From positions 1 to 64,000 of the forward strand of contig CAZMXP010000002.1 of NCBI GenBank assembly GCA_964570285.1: a stretch of DNA of 64,000 nt, read 5' to 3'. Position 1 is the first letter of the stretch. Each line of letters opens with the position of its first letter. The stretch comes from CAZMXP01 sp964570285. GTDB taxonomy: Bacteria > Planctomycetota > PLA2. This document shows positions 25,807 through 36,469 of the stretch, piece after piece. A program made the position numbers and the translations under genes. Below the pieces are notes generated by a model. That model searched no databases, had not been told where the DNA came from, and saw only the letters and a list, made by a program, of their open reading frames with translations.

Positions 25807-26343
25807 TTACCTCGGTAGCGTCCAGAAGTAGCTCTTGGGGAAGTGCTTCTTGCCCGCCACATCCTGCTGGTTCCTGATCTGGTCGAGCAGCTCGATCGCC
25901 TTGGGATCCTGCTTGGGGTCGCGAAGCCAGGCGCCGACGGTCACGACGATCTCGTCGCGCCCGGGGATGCGCTGGAGGGACACCTGCCCCGGGAAGAGCG
26001 TCTCGAGATTGTTCATCGTGATCTTCGCGTTGATCTCGCCCTGTTCGGTCGCCTGGTAGGTGATCAGGCGGATCGTCCAGACCGGCGTCGCGCTCTCCGC
26101 CGCGGCACCGGTTGCGGCGTGCGGGGCGGGTCGCGCGACCACGAGCCCCAGCACGAACGCCAGCACGACGAGCAGCCCGCCGGCCACCGCGGCGACGAAG
26201 ATCTGGCTCCTGCGCAGCACGAGGTCGGTCGCCTGGGCCCTCGGCGGCGCGTCGGCACGCGGCGCGGTCGCGGACGCATCGGCGCCCTCGCCGGCGGCGT
26301 TGCGGCGGAGGAATTCGAGGAGATCCTGAGGCTTACGTTCCAT
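25807..26343 (-). CDS. Single-pass membrane protein of unknown function
   Basis: 178 residues. The N-terminal ~45 residues are cytoplasmic and Ala/Asp/Arg-rich, starting MERKPQDLLEFLRRNAAGE. One transmembrane helix follows (~46-68, FVAAVAGGLLVVLAFVLGLVV). The extracytoplasmic domain of about 100 residues (VWTIRLITYQ, ITMNNLETLFPG, DEIVVTVGAWL) has the alternating pattern of a small alpha/beta domain, loosely SPOR-like in length and order. I do not recognise the family with confidence. It is directly upstream of the PVC small basic protein (two-base gap) and 67 bp downstream of pdxA. Confidence 0.6.
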   Translation of the reverse strand: MERKPQDLLEFLRRNAAGEGADASATAPRADAPPRAQATDLVLRRSQIFVAAVAGGLLVVLAFVLGLVVARPAPHAATGAAAESATPVWTIRLITYQATEQGEINAKITMNNLETLFPGQVSLQRIPGRDEIVVTVGAWLRDPKQDPKAIELLDQIRNQQDVAGKKHFPKSYFWTLPR

Positions 26344-26410
26344 CGTGGGCCCCCTTGGGGGGCGTAGGTCGGCGGGGAATCCCCCTTTGTAGCCTGCCCG
26401 ACAGGGGTCG

Positions 26411-27322
26411 TCAACGCGCCAAGCGGATCGCCCAGCGGATCGCCGCCCGCATCGACGACGGGTCGGCGAGCCCCTTGCCGGCGATGTCGAAGGCGGTGCC
26501 GTGACAGGGCGAAGTCCTTACGATCGGCAGCCCGAGCGTGATGTTGACCGCCCGGTCGAACGCGAGGGCCTTCACCGGCGCCAGCCCCTGGTCGTGGTAG
26601 AGCGCCAGCATGCCTGCGAAGCGTCTCCGGCGGGCGAACGCGGTGTCCGCAGGCAGCGGCCCCTCGACGTCGAGGCCGTCGGCGCGCAGGCGCTCCACCG
26701 CGGGTTCCACGAAGTCGCTCTCCTCGGTGCCAAGCAGGCCGCCCTCTCCCGCGTGGGGGTTGAGCCCGAGCACGCCGATGCGCGGGGCGACGCGCCCGAA
26801 CGCGCGTGTCAGCGAGCCGTGCAGGAGCCTCACGGCCGCCTCGACGCGGTCGGAGGTGAGCGTGCTCGGTACCGCGCGCAACGGGATGTGCGTCGTCAGC
26901 AGCGCGACCACGGGTTCATCGTCGTCCCACGCGAACACCATCAGGGGCTCGGCGACGCCGAACGCCCGGCCGAGCAGCGGCGTGTGGCCGTCCGCGGCCC
27001 CGCCCGCGAGCGCGCAGGACTCCTTCGAGATCGGCGCGGTCACGAGGGCGTCCTGCCGTCCCGCCTTCAGGTCCGCGAGCGCGCGATCGAGCGCGGCCAG
27101 CGAGGCCTTGCCGCCTGTGGCGGTCGGCCCCGGCGGCGACGGCGCCTCACCCTCGTAGGGCACCGCCACCACGCGCTCGGCCCCCGCGAACGACCCCGGA
27201 TCGCCGTAGAAGGTCACCTGCGCGTCGACACCGGCCGCGGCCCGCAGCGAGACCTCGGGCCCGATCCCGAACGGGTCGCCCGCGGTCACCGCGAGCCGGA
27301 GGATGCGACCCTTCGCGCCCAT
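26411..27322 (-). CDS. pdxA: 4-hydroxythreonine-4-phosphate dehydrogenase
   Basis: 303 residues. PdxA oxidises 4-phosphohydroxy-L-threonine in the deoxyxylulose-5-phosphate-dependent pyridoxal phosphate pathway. Family signatures are visible: TAGDPFGIGPEVSL at the N-terminus, VTAPISKES, the metal-binding histidines in TTHIPLRAVPS, GLNPHAGEGGLLG and ALYHDQGLAPVKAL, and the C-terminal TSPCHGTAFDIAGKG. The length is slightly below the usual ~330. The ATG at 27322 lies 37 bases inside the end of the upstream VWA gene, so translation is probably coupled. Confidence 0.93.
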   Translation of the reverse strand: MGAKGRILRLAVTAGDPFGIGPEVSLRAAAGVDAQVTFYGDPGSFAGAERVVAVPYEGEAPSPPGPTATGGKASLAALDRALADLKAGRQDALVTAPISKESCALAGGAADGHTPLLGRAFGVAEPLMVFAWDDDEPVVALLTTHIPLRAVPSTLTSDRVEAAVRLLHGSLTRAFGRVAPRIGVLGLNPHAGEGGLLGTEESDFVEPAVERLRADGLDVEGPLPADTAFARRRRFAGMLALYHDQGLAPVKALAFDRAVNITLGLPIVRTSPCHGTAFDIAGKGLADPSSMRAAIRWAIRLAR

Positions 27323-29949
27323 GCCTCGACCGGGAAGAGCATCGCCGCAATGACGAGGAATGGCAACGCCAGCGGCCGCGGGACGGTACGCTCGCGCCGC
27401 GGGGGCGCGAGCGCCTCCTCCGCGGGGCGGTCGACGCCGCCCGGCCCCCCGGCCACGCGGGCGAGACGTGCCAGGTCGGCGCCTCCCGGCACGCCCTCCA
27501 CGCTCGCCGACGCGGGCAGGATCATCCTCCGCTCGCCCGCGCCTGCCACCCGCAGCGTCGCGACCGCGGGCGACGCGCGGTGCGGCAGGGCCGCCTCGTA
27601 GCGGTCGGCGCGACGCGCGAGCGCGAGCGGCAGGCCCCCGACGCTCGCCCCTACGTCGATGTCGGTGCGCGCGGCGCCGTCCTCCCCGCGCAGGCGGACT
27701 ACGAGGCGTTCCCCCCTGACCTCCGCGTCGAGTACGAAGGGCTGCCCGCCCCCGTCGGGCAGCAGGGAGCGCGCGAGTTGCGCCGCGATGCGCGCGAACT
27801 CGGCCTGGGCGCGCATCGCGCTCCCCCCCTCCCCCTCGGGATCGACCGTCAGGGCCGCACAGGTGCCGAGGCCGACGCGCCGGTAGGCGAGCAGCGGAGG
27901 CCCCCCCTCCCCGGCCCGCGCCGCGCTCCACGCGGCGAAGCGCAGCCTGCCCTCCTCGACGCCGCCCACTTCGGGCAGTGCCGCGTCCGCGATGCCGCGG
28001 AAGGCCTCGCGAGGTGCGGCCGGGTCGGGGACGATCCGGACCATCGGCGGGGGAGCCGGGGGCTTAGGCGGTTCGGGGGGGGGCCGGGGGGCCGCCTCGG
28101 GCTCCCGGGGAGGCGGTGTCGCGTCGCTCTTCCGGCCGCGCAGGTCGCGCTCCGTGGCGACGCGCTTGGCATCCTGCGCCACCACCTGCGGGATCTCGTA
28201 GGCGTGGAGCGCGCTCGCGTACCGGCCGCGTCCCCACTTCGCCAGGTTGCCAAGAAAGCCCGCGTCGATCTCGAAGCCGATGCCGACGGTGGAGAGCGTG
28301 ATCCTCTGCTCCGCCATCGCCTCGACGAGGGAGCGGAACTGGCCGCTGTCGGTGGGGACGCCGTCGCTGATCAGCAGGAGGTGCCGGATCGGCGCGCGCT
28401 CGCGCTCCAGCAGCGCGGCCGCGACCGTGAGGCCCGCGAACATCGACGTCCTGCCCGCGGCGGCGAGCCCCGACAACTCGCGGCGCACGATCGAGGGGTT
28501 GCCCGCGGCCACCGGCGCGAGCAGCACGCCCGCATCGTCGCCGAACGCGACGACGCTGACGCGGTCCTCCGGCGTGAGCGCCTCCGCCGCCGCGACCGCG
28601 GCCTCCACCGCCTGCTTGATCTTCTCGCCGCGCATGCTGCCCGAGCGGTCCACCGCGATGCAGAGCGAGATCGGATAGGCCTCGGTCTTCTCCTCGATGA
28701 TCTCGATCCGCGGTTCCGGCGTCGGCTCCTTGGGCGGCGGCGGGGGAGGGGGCGCCCTCGGCTCGACGTCGAGCGGCAGCAGCAGCGAGAGCGAGGTGCC
28801 CATCAGCCGCGCGAGCCCTTCCCCGTCGAGCCCGCCCACGAAGAGCAGCCCGCCGCCGCGGTGGGCGACGAACTCGGCGAGGGCCTGCGCGCGCGTCTCG
28901 AGCGCCTCCGCCGGCGCGTCGGGCAGCACGATCACGAGGTCGCAGGCCGAAAGATCCCACGGCCCGGAGGCCGCGGCCGTCCGCACCTGCATCCCCTGCG
29001 CGGCCAGCGCGACCCCGAGGAGGCGATCCCGCGCCGCCTCCCCGAGGCAGAGCACCCGCGGCACCCCGGGCACCTCGATGAGCAGGCCCGCGACGTTGTC
29101 GTCGGGGCTCATGTCCCCCTCGACGAGCGCCTGCGCGTAGTAGCGCCCGGGCGCGAGATGCAGGTCGCCGAGGCGCACGACGTTGACCCCCGCCGCCAGC
29201 GCCACCTCGCGCTTCGCCGCCGGATCGCCGTCGATGTAGAGCGTGAGAAGCGTGCCCGTCGCGGCGGCGGCCACGACGGCGACCTCGAGTGAGATCGGAT
29301 CCTCGGCCATGACCCGCTCGCGCTGGCGGAGCCCGTCGAGCGAGACTTCCGGGGGGGGCGCGGGGGCCCCGGGGAGCGCGTGGGCATCGACGAGGACCCC
29401 CTGGCGGCGCAGCGCCGCCGCCGCCTCGTCGGTGCCCGGCGTCGTCGGCCGGCCGTCGCCCAGCAACGCGACGCGCAGCGGACGGTCGGCCCCGGCCCGG
29501 GCGGTCGCGAGACGCAGCGCGCCGGCCATGTCGGTCCCGTCGGCGGGGTCGGCCTCGAGTGGGCCCGCCGCGGCTCTCGCGTGCGCGGAGAAGGTCACGA
29601 GATCGAACGGCGCGGGCGCACGGGCGAGGAACTCCTCGGCGAGGCGCACGCCGCCCGTGCCGACCGACGACGACACGTCCGCGAGCACGAGCACGCTCCC
29701 CTCGACCCACTCGCGCTCCTCGACGACCGGTTCGAGGAGCACCGCGAAGAGCATTGCCGCGAGGAGCAGCCGCAGCGCGACCGGCACGGCGCGGCCCCCG
29801 GACCCCCTCCGCATCCACGGCGCGACAAGCAGCACGAGCAGGATCGGGATCGCCAGAGGCAGGCGCTCGGGGGCCGCGAATCGCAGGTCGGCGAGCCGGC
29901 CGAACGACTCGAAGAACGCCGTCAGCGGATCAGCAGTGGCCGGGCCCAT
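27286..29949 (-). CDS. Large VWA-domain membrane protein with a glutamine-amidotransferase-like module
   Basis: 887 residues from the ATG at 29949, which overlaps the upstream gene by 28 bases. Two N-terminal membrane helices (IPILLVLLVAPW, ALRLLLAAMLFAVLLEPVV) are followed by a first VWA-like segment (LVLADVSSSVG), a class-I glutamine-amidotransferase-like module (RVLCLGEAAR ... LVIVLPDAPAE ... HRGGGLLFVGG), a proline-rich linker, and a second VWA domain with a full MIDAS motif (CIAVDRSGSMRGEKIKQAV, then ISDGVPTDSG). Another proline-rich stretch, a beta-rich region and a final membrane helix (LALPFLVIAAMLFPVEAW) close it. This layout is common in planctomycetes. A role in metal-dependent protein contacts at the membrane is inferred. 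Confidence 0.8.
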   Translation of the reverse strand: MGPATADPLTAFFESFGRLADLRFAAPERLPLAIPILLVLLVAPWMRRGSGGRAVPVALRLLLAAMLFAVLLEPVVEEREWVEGSVLVLADVSSSVGTGGVRLAEEFLARAPAPFDLVTFSAHARAAAGPLEADPADGTDMAGALRLATARAGADRPLRVALLGDGRPTTPGTDEAAAALRRQGVLVDAHALPGAPAPPPEVSLDGLRQRERVMAEDPISLEVAVVAAAATGTLLTLYIDGDPAAKREVALAAGVNVVRLGDLHLAPGRYYAQALVEGDMSPDDNVAGLLIEVPGVPRVLCLGEAARDRLLGVALAAQGMQVRTAAASGPWDLSACDLVIVLPDAPAEALETRAQALAEFVAHRGGGLLFVGGLDGEGLARLMGTSLSLLLPLDVEPRAPPPPPPPKEPTPEPRIEIIEEKTEAYPISLCIAVDRSGSMRGEKIKQAVEAAVAAAEALTPEDRVSVVAFGDDAGVLLAPVAAGNPSIVRRELSGLAAAGRTSMFAGLTVAAALLERERAPIRHLLLISDGVPTDSGQFRSLVEAMAEQRITLSTVGIGFEIDAGFLGNLAKWGRGRYASALHAYEIPQVVAQDAKRVATERDLRGRKSDATPPPREPEAAPRPPPEPPKPPAPPPMVRIVPDPAAPREAFRGIADAALPEVGGVEEGRLRFAAWSAARAGEGGPPLLAYRRVGLGTCAALTVDPEGEGGSAMRAQAEFARIAAQLARSLLPDGGGQPFVLDAEVRGERLVVRLRGEDGAARTDIDVGASVGGLPLALARRADRYEAALPHRASPAVATLRVAGAGERRMILPASASVEGVPGGADLARLARVAGGPGGVDRPAEEALAPPRRERTVPRPLALPFLVIAAMLFPVEAWARRVASSGSR

Positions 29950-31196
29950 ACGGCGTTGTCCAGCTCCGGCGAGTCCGCCTGCCCCTTGGGCATCAGCTCC
30001 TTCGGGACCAGCGAGACCCCCAGCGTGAGCGATTGGACGCCCGTGATGTCGACGCGGATCTTCTGCGGAGGCTTGCCGCCGAACACCGGAGGGGTCTCGA
30101 AGAGCCGCTTGCCGTCGCCGGTCACGGTGAAGACGACGCTTCCCTGTCCCGCCGCCCGGCCGTAGCCCGGGCCGAGCACCTCGTCGTCGATGCCGCACTC
30201 CGCCTCGAAGCGCGCGTACTTGCCCTCGATCTCGTAGCGGATCTCGGTGGTGGGGCGCACGCCGATGCCCTTGAAGTAGCGGCGGCCTTCGAGGGTGATC
30301 GGCGCGCCGTCCGGGCTCCTGTCGAACCGCACCGGGCAGACGAAGTCGAGCAGCGCCTCGCGCGCGGGTCCGTCGGGCAGCGGGAAGAAGGGCTCGCGCC
30401 GGATCGCCGCGGGCGTCAGGTCGCTCAGGTGCACGAAGCTCCGTCCCTGGAAGGAGAGCGAGACGAGGTTGGCGACCGAGACGCGCAGCAGCGGCCCCGA
30501 GGGGAGGGTGCCGCTGACGACTCCCGCGGCCACGCGGAAGTCCTCCGTGAGCACGATCGCGCTGCCGTCGGCGAGGCGGGCGACCACGTGGAGCTCCTGC
30601 GGGCGCGGGATTTCCGGGTTGTCGACGAAGAGCGCCGCGAGATCGCTGTACGGGATCTCGCGCCGGGCCGTGCCTTCGCGCTCCATCTCGACGTGGGTCG
30701 CGAGGAACGCCGCGACAAACCCCTCGATGCGCGCGCCGGAGAGGCGGTAGGCGGCGTCCCGCTCGGCGATGCGCACGAGGCGGGAGCTGCCCGGCACGTC
30801 GGCGCCCGCGACGCGTCGCACCGCGCGCACCTGCTCGATCCGCAGGTCGAGAAAGCCGTCGGTGCCGCGGAGCATCGCGCTGCGGACGCGCAGCGCGCTC
30901 GCGTCCGGGCCGTTCTCGATGGCCCCGCGGAGGCGGCTGCCGTCCGTGAGTTCCACCTCGAAGGGCCAGGCGCCCCCCGGCGGCGCCGCCGGGGCGGGCA
31001 GCGTCGCGACCTCCACGACCTGTCCCGCGGCGACCTGGATCACCTGCCCCTCCGCGGAGTGGACGGAGACCCCCCTCTGGTCGGCGGTCAGCGAGATCCC
31101 GCGCAGGGGCCCGCCGTCGCCGAGGGTCGTCACGACGACATCGGCCCGGCCCGAGGCGAGAGGCAGCGAGAGCAGGACTACGGCGAGGAGGCGCAC
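29922..31196 (-). CDS. Secreted NPCBM-domain protein
   Basis: 424 residues from a GTG start at 31196 that gives a proper signal peptide (MRLLAVVLLSLPLASGRA). Two small beta-rich SH3-like units follow (GGPLRGISLTADQRGVSVH and VELTDGSRLRGAIENG). After a middle region comes an NPCBM carbohydrate-binding-like domain (~residues 280-410), with RRYFKGIGVRPTTEIRYEI, YARFEAECGIDDE, GSVVFTVTGDGKRLFET and IRVDITGVQSLTLGVS. NPCBM modules bind polysaccharide and are abundant in planctomycetes. The 3' end overlaps the VWA gene by 28 bases, so the two proteins probably act together at the envelope. Confidence 0.85.
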   Translation of the reverse strand: MRLLAVVLLSLPLASGRADVVVTTLGDGGPLRGISLTADQRGVSVHSAEGQVIQVAAGQVVEVATLPAPAAPPGGAWPFEVELTDGSRLRGAIENGPDASALRVRSAMLRGTDGFLDLRIEQVRAVRRVAGADVPGSSRLVRIAERDAAYRLSGARIEGFVAAFLATHVEMEREGTARREIPYSDLAALFVDNPEIPRPQELHVVARLADGSAIVLTEDFRVAAGVVSGTLPSGPLLRVSVANLVSLSFQGRSFVHLSDLTPAAIRREPFFPLPDGPAREALLDFVCPVRFDRSPDGAPITLEGRRYFKGIGVRPTTEIRYEIEGKYARFEAECGIDDEVLGPGYGRAAGQGSVVFTVTGDGKRLFETPPVFGGKPPQKIRVDITGVQSLTLGVSLVPKELMPKGQADSPELDNAVWARPLLIR

Positions 31197-31202
31197 GCCG
31201 TG

Positions 31203-31208
31203 ATTATA
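31203..31208 (-). promoter_or_regulatory. Possible -10 box (TATAAT) for the NPCBM-VWA-pdxA operon
   Basis: The minus strand reads TATAAT six bases before the GTG start at 31196, a rare A/T-rich island in this GC-rich DNA. If functional, transcription would begin at or next to the start codon, giving a leaderless mRNA. No good -35 box is seen, so this may be coincidence. Confidence 0.35.
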
Positions 31209-31347
31209 GGGTGCTAGCTTGCCCGGGGTCCGGGGCCGGGCTACGATTCGTCGTTTCCGGTCGTCGTTTCCGGGTCGCACGAGGTCGCCCGCGGGCCCCA
31301 GGACGGGCGCGGGTCCAGGCATTGCTCCGGGACATGGTCCGCACAGG

Positions 31348-32223
31348 ATGAAGATCGCGTTTGCCGCATTGACGGACGTAGGACTTGTTCGGCAGAACAA
31401 CGAGGACTCCTTCCTCGTGCTCGACCTCGCAAGCCGGAGACGCTTCGTCCCCGCGCCGCCCTCGTGCGAGGGGTCGGCGGAGCCGCGCACGGAGGGGATC
31501 CTGCTCGCGGTGGCGGACGGCATGGGGGGCGCGCTGGCGGGCGAGGTCGCAAGCCGGATGGTCGTGGAGGCGCTGGCCAGCTCGGCCGCCGAGATCGGCG
31601 CCGAGGCCGGCGACGAGGAGTCGCGCGCGACGCTGATGAAGGGCATCGGCAGCGCGAACCTCGCGATCTTCGACCAGGCGCAGGCGAACCCGCAGCAGCG
31701 CGGCATGGGCACGACGCTCACGGCGGCCTACCTGCACCGCGGCCGGGTCGGCTTCTTCCAGGTGGGCGACAGCAAGGGCTATCGGTTCGTCCGGCTGGAG
31801 GGGCGGCTCCACCAGATGACGAAAGCGCACTCGCTGATCGACACGCTGGTCGACGACGGCGTCATCAGCACCGAGGATGCCGAGCAGCTCCAGGGGGGCA
31901 AGAACATCATCCTGCGCGCGATCGGCGCCGAGGCCGAGGTGAAGGTGGACTACACCGAGGGGGCGGTGGCCGAGGGCGACATCATCCTGCTCGCGAGCGA
32001 CGGGCTGCACGGGTGCGTGAAGGCGAAGGAGATCGAGGAGATCGTGCGCCTCGCGGTGGACCCCGGCAAGCTCTGCGAGGACCTCGTCCGGGCGGCGCGC
32101 GACCACGGCGCCCCCGACAACGTCACCGTGATCGCGGTCTCCGTCCTCGACCTCGAGGGGGAGGCGCCCCCCCCGCAGGGGATCCTCGGGAAGATCGGCG
32201 CGCTCTTCAAGCGGGGGAAGTGA
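31348..32223 (+). CDS. PPM/PP2C-family serine/threonine phosphatase
   Basis: 291 residues. Metal-dependent protein phosphatase motifs occur in order: RQNNEDSFLVL (metal Asp20), VADGMGGALAGEVAS (Asp57-Gly58), GMGTTLTAAYL, VGDSKGYRF, LLASDGLHG and APDNVTVIAVSV. It dephosphorylates Ser/Thr on target proteins in the cytoplasm. No kinase partner is encoded in the window. Its stop overlaps the GTG of the sigma-factor gene (GTGA), so the phosphatase, sigma factor and anti-sigma form one translationally coupled unit, suggesting that the phosphatase feeds into control of that sigma factor. Confidence 0.9.
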   Translation: MKIAFAALTDVGLVRQNNEDSFLVLDLASRRRFVPAPPSCEGSAEPRTEGILLAVADGMGGALAGEVASRMVVEALASSAAEIGAEAGDEESRATLMKGIGSANLAIFDQAQANPQQRGMGTTLTAAYLHRGRVGFFQVGDSKGYRFVRLEGRLHQMTKAHSLIDTLVDDGVISTEDAEQLQGGKNIILRAIGAEAEVKVDYTEGAVAEGDIILLASDGLHGCVKAKEIEEIVRLAVDPGKLCEDLVRAARDHGAPDNVTVIAVSVLDLEGEAPPPQGILGKIGALFKRGK

Positions 32224-32861
32224 CGAGGGGGCCGCGGTCCGGGGACCACGCGGCGAACTCCGCGGCGCCGCCTTCGTCCATAGGGGGGCGGGACGCGGGG
32301 TCCGACGAGGAGCTGGTCGCCAGCGCCCGCGCCGGCGATGCGAGGAGCTTCGCGTCGCTCTTTGATCGTCACCAGGACCGCGTGTATCAGATGGCATTCC
32401 GCATCCTCGGCCACAGGGAAGACGCGCTCGACGCGGCGCAGGAGGTCTTTCTGGCCATCCACCGCGGGCTCGCCGCCTTCGAGGGCAAGTCGCGGTTCAC
32501 GACATGGCTCTATCGCATCACGGTGAACCGCTGCCGCGATGAACTCCGCCGCCGCGCCTCGGTCCGGCACACGCGGCCCCAACCCCTGCGTCCCGGGGAG
32601 GCCGATCCGGTCGCGCCGGGCCCCGGGCCGGCCGCGCGCGCGGCCGACGTCGAGTTGCACGGCGTGCTCGAGCAGAGGCTGAGGGAGCTTCCCGACGAGC
32701 TGCGCGAGATCCTCGTGCTGCGGGAGATCGAGTCCCTCGCCTACGAGGAGATCGCCGACGCTCTCGCGATTCCCGTGGGCACGGTGCGCTCCCGCCTGCA
32801 CCGCGCGCGATCGCTGCTGGCGGAGCGCCTCGGGGCCGGCGGCGCGAAGGAGCGCGGATGA
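32220..32861 (+). CDS. ECF-family RNA polymerase sigma factor
   Basis: 213 residues from GTG at 32220, overlapping the phosphatase stop as GTGA. Region 2 (FASLFDRHQDRVYQMAFRIL ... DALDAAQEVFLAIHRGL ... FTTWLYRITVNRCRDELRRR) and region 4 (LRELPDELREILVLREIESL, YEEIADALAIPVGTVRSRLH) are both complete. A Pro/Ala-rich linker joins them. The first ~35 residues are a low-complexity extension, so an internal start cannot be excluded. The 3' end overlaps the next ATG (ATGA). It directs RNA polymerase to an unknown regulon, probably held by the downstream membrane protein. Confidence 0.9.
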   Translation: MTRGPRSGDHAANSAAPPSSIGGRDAGSDEELVASARAGDARSFASLFDRHQDRVYQMAFRILGHREDALDAAQEVFLAIHRGLAAFEGKSRFTTWLYRITVNRCRDELRRRASVRHTRPQPLRPGEADPVAPGPGPAARAADVELHGVLEQRLRELPDELREILVLREIESLAYEEIADALAIPVGTVRSRLHRARSLLAERLGAGGAKERG

Positions 32862-33673
32862 GCGAGTTCGAGTCCCCCGGCGAGGAGCTCTCCGCGCTGA
32901 TCGACGGCACGCTGGCGGAGCCGCGCGCGTCGGAACTCCGCGACCTCCTCGCCCGCGATGCCGCGCTGCGCGCCGAGTACGAGCGCCTGCGCGGCGCCGT
33001 CGAGGCGCTGCGCGCGCTGCCGGCGGTCCGTGCGCCGGAGGCGCTGCGCTCTCGCGTCTTCCGCCGGCGGCGGCGGCTCTTCCGCTGGTCCGTTCCGGTC
33101 GCCGCCGCGCTGCTCCTTGCCGCGCTTCTCTGGTGGCGCGACGACGCACCGGTGCGGCCGCAGCAGCGCGCGCTCGCCCCCGAACCGGATCCGCCGCCTC
33201 CCGCCGCGGCCGCCGACGCGTCCGCCTCCTCCCCTCGGCGCTCCGTCGAACTCGGCGAGCCGCTCGCCGATGCCGGGCAGCGTGCGGCCTACCTCGCGGC
33301 GCTCGCCGACCTCGACGCGTCGGCGCTGCGCGAGCACATCCTCGCCGCGGGCGATCGACACGCCGCACCCCAGGCGGAGCTGCGGCTCACGGTCGCGGAC
33401 GCCGACGAGGCGGGCGCGATCCGCGCGCTGCTCGAGCGCGCCTTTCCTCCCCCTCCGGCGGCGTTCGGCCTCCGCCCGGAGGGGGGCTCGCCGCTCGTCT
33501 TCGCGATCGATCCCGGGGGTGCGTCCGCCGACTCGGTGAGGGCGTGGGTGGGGCTGCTCGATACGGGCCCCAAGGTGCGGGGCAAGCTCGCCTCGGCGAA
33601 GGCGAACGCGGAGGGGTCCGGGGAGGCCCCCCGCGCCCCCCTGACGATCACCCTCGTCTTTCCGGAGCGGTAA
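32858..33673 (+). CDS. Putative anti-sigma factor, single-pass membrane protein
   Basis: 271 residues. The N-terminal ~65 residues are helical and acidic/basic (GEELSALIDGTLAEPRASELRDLLARD), like anti-sigma domains of the RsiW/zinc-less type. They lack a His-x3-Cys-x2-Cys zinc motif. One membrane helix follows (WSVPVAAALLLAALLWW, ~75-93), then a Pro/Ala linker and an extracytoplasmic domain of ~150 residues containing a beta-rich half (AELRLTVADADEAGAIRALL, PLTITLVFPER). The gene order and the ATGA overlap with the sigma gene are the main support for the anti-sigma role. Confidence 0.65.
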   Translation: MSEFESPGEELSALIDGTLAEPRASELRDLLARDAALRAEYERLRGAVEALRALPAVRAPEALRSRVFRRRRRLFRWSVPVAAALLLAALLWWRDDAPVRPQQRALAPEPDPPPPAAAADASASSPRRSVELGEPLADAGQRAAYLAALADLDASALREHILAAGDRHAAPQAELRLTVADADEAGAIRALLERAFPPPPAAFGLRPEGGSPLVFAIDPGGASADSVRAWVGLLDTGPKVRGKLASAKANAEGSGEAPRAPLTITLVFPER

Positions 33674-33693
33674 GAGCCACTCCGACGATCGGC

Positions 33694-35060
<1,367 letters not shown>

Positions 35061-35064
<4 letters not shown>

Positions 35065-36425
35065 GCGGCCTCCTCCCGCGCGGCGCGCGGCAGCAGCACG
35101 GTGAAGGCGGTCCCCTCGCCGGGGCGCGTGCGGATGTCGATCCTGCCGCCCATCGTCTCGACGAACTTCCGCACGATCGTCAGCCCGAGGCCCGTGCCCC
35201 GGGCCCGCGTCGTGAAGAAGGGCTTGAAGAGGCTGCCGAGGACCTCCTCGGGGATGCCGGGGCCGTCGTCCTCGACCGAGAGCCGCGTGAAGTCGGCGTC
35301 CTCGGCGCCGCGCACGACGATCCGCCCGGGCCGCGTGCCGAGCGCCTGCCCGGCATTGAGCATCAGGTTCACGAGGATGTTCTCGAGGAGCTGCGGGTCG
35401 GCGCGGATCGCGAGCTTTTCCGGGCAGTCGATCTCGAGCGTGTGCGTCCGGATGTGCGGCTCCTCGGCGAGCACGCGCACGATGCGGGCGACGACCTCGC
35501 GCAGCGGGAAGACCGCGTAGCGGGGGACCGTCGGGCGCGCGAACGTCAGGAGGTCCCGGATGGCGTCGTCGAGGCGGCGCACCTGGCGCTGGATCTCCGT
35601 GACCACCTCGTGGCGCGCGTCGCCCTCGGGGAAGGCGCGCCCGATCACCTTGACCGCGCCGCCGATGCCCGCGAGGGGGTTCTTGATCTCGTGCGCGATC
35701 GCCGCCGCCATCTCGCCGATCGCGGCGAGGCTCTCGCGCCGCGCGAGTTCCTGCCGGTCGCGGTCGCGTTCGGTGACGTCGCGGAAGATCGAGGCCCGTC
35801 CCGCGTACCGGCCGCGCACGTCGCGGAGCGCCGTCGTGGAGATCTCGGTGCGGATGCGCCTCCCGTCGCGCGTGATCCGCTCGCCGAACCGCGTCGGCAG
35901 CACCCCGTCCCGGTCGAGCGCTTCCCGGAGCGACGCGAGCACCCGGGCCGTGTCGGCCTCGGGGGGGTAGAGCAGCGAGATGTGCCTGCCGAGCGCCTCC
36001 CGCGCGACGTACCCGAAGATCAGCTCCGCGCCGTGGTTCCATGTCGAGATGCGATCCTCCGCGTCCAGCGTGATGATGCCGTCCGCCGACGTATCGAGGA
36101 TGTGGGCGAGCAGCAGGCGCTGCCGCTGGAGTTGCCGCTCGTAGCGCCGCACCATCGCGCTGTAGAGCCGCGCGGCGACATAGGCGGTCAGGAAGGGGCC
36201 GAGGAGATCCTTCAGGTTCTCGATGGGGCGCCGCGCCTCGGGCGAGTAGCCCTCGAGCAGGTTCGCCCGGACGACCGACCAGAGCAGGTAGACCGTGCCC
36301 GCGAAGGCCGCGCAGAGCAGCAGCAGCAGGGCCTCCCGCCGGACGACGTTGCGGTCGTCGGTGCCGGGGATCTGGACCGCCTCCGGCACGTTCGAAGCGG
36401 CCCTCGGCGAAGCCGTCGTGGTCAT
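35061..36425 (-). CDS. PAS-domain sensor histidine kinase
   Basis: 454 residues. Two N-terminal membrane segments (~33-50 and ~75-90) with a short loop anchor it. A PAS domain follows (ILDTSADGIITLDAEDRISTWN ... GYVAREALGRHISLLYPP) with its PAC tail (RASIFRDVTERDRDRQ). Next come the HisKA box with the phospho-accepting His (IAHEIKNPLAGI), and the ATPase domain with N, G1 and G2 boxes (LVNLMLNAGQAL, VEDDGPGIPEEVL, ARGTGLGLTIVRKF). The NtrB-like order and the ATGA overlap with the regulator gene show a cognate two-component pair controlling sigma-54 promoters. The signal is unknown. The start used is the ATG at 36425; one at 36437 is possible. Confidence 0.92.
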
Positions 36426-36469
36426 CCGACCCCGCATTCTACGGGCGCGCCGGGTATCCTAGGGCGCGG

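Noticed and set aside
29922..31721. A longer version of the NPCBM protein that starts at 31721
   Set aside because: The extension is antisense to the PPM phosphatase gene and would bury the signal peptide that begins at the GTG at 31196.
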